Both the position numbers and the translations under genes were made by a program. Positions 36,368 through 39,385 of a stretch of 39,385 bases of DNA are shown here, one piece after another. The stretch lies in assembly GCA_903896675.1 (NCBI GenBank), contig CAITYU010000538.1:1-39385 (forward strand). Direction: 5' to 3'. Below the pieces are notes generated by a model. The model saw only the letters and a program-made list of their open reading frames with translations, did no database searches and had not been told where the DNA came from. Position 1 is the first letter of the stretch, and each line of letters opens with the position of its first letter. Source of the DNA: an uncultured Planctomycetaceae bacterium. GTDB taxonomy: Bacteria > Planctomycetota > Planctomycetia > Planctomycetales > Planctomycetaceae.

Positions 36368-36430
36368 GACCAGTGGAAATTACGTCACCCAACGGCCCCC
36401 CACGTCCCCATGCCACATCAGGTTCCCATC

Positions 36431-37753
36431 ATGACAACCGGCGTCCTCGCGACTCTGCTGACACTGCTGATCAATCATCCCGATGTCACTGTCACTGACT
36501 CCGGAAAACCCGGCCCCACCGTGATGGTTGTCATCACCGCTCACCAAAACAGCGCAGCAGTATCCACCCTCAGCCAACTTCGCAACTGGCCACTGCAGAA
36601 CGGACGGCTCATCTGCGCTGCAGGACCTGCACCCGCTGAAAGACTCGCCGGAAACACAGTGGACTGGCTCGTGGAACTGCACGAAACAGCCAACGCCCCC
36701 AACAGCTCGACAAATCCAGGACATGCCGCCATCACTCCTGGAAACTCCAGCCTCGCGGCAGAACTTGCTCCCCAACTGATCACTGCCGTCAACTCAGAAA
36801 TCGAAGCACCATCCCGCAGATTTCAGATTTCAAACTCCGTCCCGGCGGACAGCCTGATCGCCGCACCCGAGGACCATTCGTGGATCCCCGAAGTCACTCA
36901 ATCCCTGCTGATTCAGACACCACGCGAAGGTCAGCCACTCGCCGTTCGCGCTCGCCAGCAGCGACTCATCATTGCCGCACTCCTGCACCACCTGAAACTC
37001 ATCGAATCCACCTCCATCGCCAGCCAACTCGTCCCAGCCGAACTGCAGAAACAGTTCAATATCGCCCTCCTTGATGATGCCGGGGTCGCCGGACGCGGCG
37101 TACCATCACTCATGGAAATCTGGTCAGCAGAACCGGAAGTCACAGTCCACCGCATCTGCTCAGCAGACATTCGCAGTGGCTGCCTCACCCAGTTCGACCT
37201 TCTCTGCTGCAGTGGCGGATCGGGAAGTCGACAGGCCACCACGCTCGGGGAAAACGGTCGAGCAGAAATCCGCCGCTTCGTAACCCAGGGCGGCGACTAT
37301 GTCGGCATCTGCGCCGGTTCATATCTCGCCTGCAGCGGCTTCTCATGGGGACTGGGAATACTCGATGCCAGAACAAAATCCAGTAAGTGGAAACGCGGAC
37401 GCGCAAATCTGCCCCTGCAACTCACACCCGCCGGGACTCTGGTCTTCACCACAGGACCCGAAACCGCCACGATCACCTACAACAACGGACCCATCATTCA
37501 GCCACATCAGCAACCCGACATACCGGATTTCGAAGTCCTCGCAAACTTCACTGCCGAAGTCGCACAAAATGAAACACCCACCGGCATCATGATCAACTCA
37601 CCCGCAATCGTCATCGGGAAATTCGGCGAGGGCGATGTTCTCTGCATCAGCCCGCATCCCGAACAAAGCGGAGACGTCGGACGCCAGTGGGTCATCGCCG
37701 CACTCAGACACCTGCAATACGCAAATGCCGGCAGCAAAGCACAAACACCATAA
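36431..37753 (+). CDS. BPL_N domain protein (class I glutamine amidotransferase-like) with degenerate M14-like N-terminal part
   Basis: 440 residues from the ATG at 36431, which has CAGG eight bases before it. An ATG at 36410 is possible. Residues 1-200 look like an M14 succinylglutamate desuccinylase/aspartoacylase-type peptidase: GPTVMVVITAHQNSAAVSTL stands where active members have a G-T-H-G-D-E-like HxxE motif, and VDWLVELHETAN where they have the D-x-H-E. The metal-binding glutamate of the first motif is missing (HQNS). Residues 210-440 are a BPL_N domain: IALLDDAGVAGRGVPSLMEI, GDYVGICAGSYLAC with nucleophile-elbow C294, and ISPHPEQSG at the end. The function is unknown; BPL_N is fused to biotin ligase in yeast and stands alone in planctomycetes. 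Confidence 0.8.
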   Translation: MTTGVLATLLTLLINHPDVTVTDSGKPGPTVMVVITAHQNSAAVSTLSQLRNWPLQNGRLICAAGPAPAERLAGNTVDWLVELHETANAPNSSTNPGHAAITPGNSSLAAELAPQLITAVNSEIEAPSRRFQISNSVPADSLIAAPEDHSWIPEVTQSLLIQTPREGQPLAVRARQQRLIIAALLHHLKLIESTSIASQLVPAELQKQFNIALLDDAGVAGRGVPSLMEIWSAEPEVTVHRICSADIRSGCLTQFDLLCCSGGSGSRQATTLGENGRAEIRRFVTQGGDYVGICAGSYLACSGFSWGLGILDARTKSSKWKRGRANLPLQLTPAGTLVFTTGPETATITYNNGPIIQPHQQPDIPDFEVLANFTAEVAQNETPTGIMINSPAIVIGKFGEGDVLCISPHPEQSGDVGRQWVIAALRHLQYANAGSKAQTP

Positions 37754-37759
37754 AAAGAG

Positions 37760-37910
37760 GCTCAACGCGAAATCCAGTGCGCAGGTGTCGATTGCATTGC
37801 GAGGGGTGTTGACAGAGAGTGGTCCCGGCAGAACTGAAACGACCCCGAAAACAGGGTTTCCGACCTCAGTTTTTTTCTCCTTCCGGGAGGGCGAAGCTCC
37901 TGCTGAGCCG
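37760..37910. repeat. Interspersed repeat copy 2 with GEAPAEP core
   Basis: Second copy of the element at 3874. It begins six bases after the BPL_N stop. The shared blocks are in the same order: CGCGAAATC, GATTGC, GTGTTGACA, TGGTC, ACGACCCCGAAAA, and the core GGGAGGGCGAAGCTCC plus TGCTGAGCCG at 37885-37910. The reverse-complement arm present in copy 1 is absent here, so this copy is truncated or of a variant type. Confidence 0.75.
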
Positions 37911-37944
37911 AACAGCTCGGCACGCGCACTTTATTTTACATTGA

Positions 37945-37975
37945 GCAAAAAAAAGACCGGCAGTCTCCTGCCGGC
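37945..37975 (-). terminator. Rho-independent terminator of the halogenase-like gene
   Basis: On the minus strand CCGGCAG (37974-37968) pairs with CTGCCGG (37963-37957) around GAGA, followed by TCTTTTTTTT. It lies 34 bases after the stop at 38009. It is the clearest terminator in the window. Confidence 0.9.
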
Positions 37976-38008
37976 CCGCTGCATCGGTCGCCTTGGCCGA
38001 AAATCCTG

Positions 38009-39364
38009 TCAGGGCATCGCCCCCGCCGGTATGTACAACTCATTCAGCTTGTTGGCCGCCACCTCCTCCGGTGTGCCCGAATTCCACGCGACAGGTGCCG
38101 TCTTCCCCGCCTCATAAAGTGACTCCATCGGAGCCCACACCTCGTCCACCTTGTCCTCAAACAGATCCCCTATCAGCAGATCCGTGATCCGACCCTTCAA
38201 CTGCGGATAGTTGCGGACAAAATTGCCAAAGTTGAACCCATCATAAAACTCACAGACCAACCGCCGAATGCGATCAATCCCGCGGTTCAGGCCCGGACCC
38301 CAACTGCCCAGGCGCTCTTCCGAAAAATCCTGACTCTGAAACGCTTCATTGATCGAATCCGCTGCCATCTCACCTGACTTGAGAGCCAACAGCAGACCTG
38401 AGGAATACAGAGGGTCCAGAAACCCGAACGCATCACCCACCAGCACCCAGCCAGGCCCGGACACCTTCGTGCACCGATAGGAAAAGTCACGAGTCGCAAA
38501 GTAACCGGATACCCGATTTGCCCCCTTGAGCCGCTCTGCAGCCCCGAGACACTTCTGCACCTCCTCCTGATACACCTGCTCGTGCGTGCCACGCCCCTTG
38601 AACAGGTATTCAAACGGAGCCACAATACCAACACTCACTCGGTTGTCGTGCAGCGGAATGTACCAGAACCACCCCTGACGGTCCGCCGTCTGCAGAATCA
38701 CCGTCGCACCCTCGTCCCGACCCGTATCCTGATGTGCGCCCTCCCAGTAAGTCCAGATCGCTCCCTTGTTCAATACCGGGTCCCACGTACGCAACTTCAG
38801 ACGATTCATCAACATGCCACTCTGCCCGCTGGCATCCACCACCACTGTGGCACGCACAGTTCGAGTCTCACCACCCTCCAGACGCACACGAACTCCCGTT
38901 GCCCGATCACCCTCAAACAGCACGTCCAGTACACGCGCACCCTCATGAGCCTCCACGCCGTGCTCACGCGCATTGTTCAGCATCAACAGATCAAACTCAC
39001 TGCGCACAACCTGCCACGTCTGAGAACACTCATGGGGATTGTTGTCCTCGAAATAAAACGGAGCAGATGCCTTACCGTTCGCACTCACAAACTGCACACT
39101 GCGCTTCTTCACAAAACTGCTGCGTTTCATCTTCTCCAGCATGTTCAGCCGCTTCAACGTCCAGTAAGTCTCCGGAATCAGCGACTCACCAACGTGAAAA
39201 CGCGGAAACTTCTCCCGCTCAAACAACTGCACCGTACGCCCCTGCTGAGCAAGCAGCGTCGCCACTGTGGCACCAGCCGGACCACCACCAATCACCACGA
39301 CGTCCGCTGCACACTCACTGGCCTCGGAACCGCCCAGATTCGCCACACCTGCAGCATCCAACAT
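38009..39364 (-). CDS. Flavin-dependent oxidoreductase of the tryptophan-halogenase / geranylgeranyl-reductase-like group
   Basis: 451 residues. ATG at 39364 with GGAGAG upstream. FAD-binding motif VVVIGGGPAGATVATLLAQQ (23-42), then GES (59-61) of the halogenase group and FPRFHVGESLIPETYWTLKR. The motif WFWYIP (232-237) fits the W-x-W-x-I-P signature described for flavin-dependent halogenases. The second FAD motif is VLVGDAFGFLDPLYSSGLLL. A VKK lysine pair (about 85-87) lies roughly where halogenases carry the catalytic lysine, but I could not align it firmly. Related dehydrogenases share much of this pattern, so chlorinating activity is only possible. No cluster for a halogenated product is visible. 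The gene is closed by a strong terminator. Confidence 0.85.
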   Translation of the reverse strand: MLDAAGVANLGGSEASECAADVVVIGGGPAGATVATLLAQQGRTVQLFEREKFPRFHVGESLIPETYWTLKRLNMLEKMKRSSFVKKRSVQFVSANGKASAPFYFEDNNPHECSQTWQVVRSEFDLLMLNNAREHGVEAHEGARVLDVLFEGDRATGVRVRLEGGETRTVRATVVVDASGQSGMLMNRLKLRTWDPVLNKGAIWTYWEGAHQDTGRDEGATVILQTADRQGWFWYIPLHDNRVSVGIVAPFEYLFKGRGTHEQVYQEEVQKCLGAAERLKGANRVSGYFATRDFSYRCTKVSGPGWVLVGDAFGFLDPLYSSGLLLALKSGEMAADSINEAFQSQDFSEERLGSWGPGLNRGIDRIRRLVCEFYDGFNFGNFVRNYPQLKGRITDLLIGDLFEDKVDEVWAPMESLYEAGKTAPVAWNSGTPEEVAANKLNELYIPAGAMP

Positions 39365-39385
39365 GGACTCTCTCCAAATCTTCGC

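Overview
The window looks like a chromosomal segment of a planctomycete (Planctomycetota). The main evidence is the set of families typical of that phylum: a DUF1501 protein, an adjacent DUF1592/DUF1552 pair, a formylglycine-type sulfatase, a DUF1080 protein, a DapL-type aminotransferase start, and an interspersed repeat whose core reads GEAPAEP in one frame. The DNA is moderately GC-rich. No rRNA, tRNA, CRISPR array, transposase or phage gene was seen. Placement below phylum is not attempted.

Layout. Positions 1-1692 (minus strand): a small two-helix membrane protein, an M24 metallopeptidase and the first 25 codons of dapL, in one direction. 1945-3159 (plus): an unusual fusion of a hot-dog thioesterase and a crotonase. 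3160-4487: a gene-poor stretch with the decayed remains of a DUF4041/T5orf172-like gene and one copy of the repeat. 4488-8723 (plus): an MFS nucleoside-type transporter, a polytopic membrane protein and an exported protein of unknown function. 8794-14871 (plus): a partial Tad/Flp pilus locus with two tandem flp pilin genes, prepilin peptidase, CpaB, CpaC secretin and CpaE. The motor ATPase and platform genes are not in the window. 14928-18531: an OprP-like porin and, convergent with an 11-base overlap, a YdeP/FdhF-like molybdopterin oxidoreductase.

18737-28575 (plus): DUF1501 protein, KDPG/KHG aldolase, small exported protein, prephenate dehydrogenase, M20 amidohydrolase, dihydrolipoyl dehydrogenase, MDR-type oxidoreductase and sulfatase. 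28776-33381 (minus): comB, DUF1592 and DUF1552, with a one-base TGATG stop/start overlap between the first two. 33552-37753 (plus): DUF1080 protein, alpha/beta-hydrolase lipoprotein, and a BPL_N (class I glutamine amidotransferase-like) protein with a degenerate M14-like N-terminal part. 37760-39364: a second repeat copy, a strong terminator and a minus-strand flavin-dependent halogenase-like oxidoreductase.

The most interesting signal is in front of the two flp genes. Each carries a matching promoter and an untranslated leader of about 150 bases. The two leaders have diverged in sequence but keep four stem-loops in the same order, three of them with compensatory base-pair changes. I read this as a duplicated structured RNA that may control pilin expression. 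It does not match a riboswitch class I know. Everything here is from reading the sequence; family calls rest on motif recognition, not database searches.
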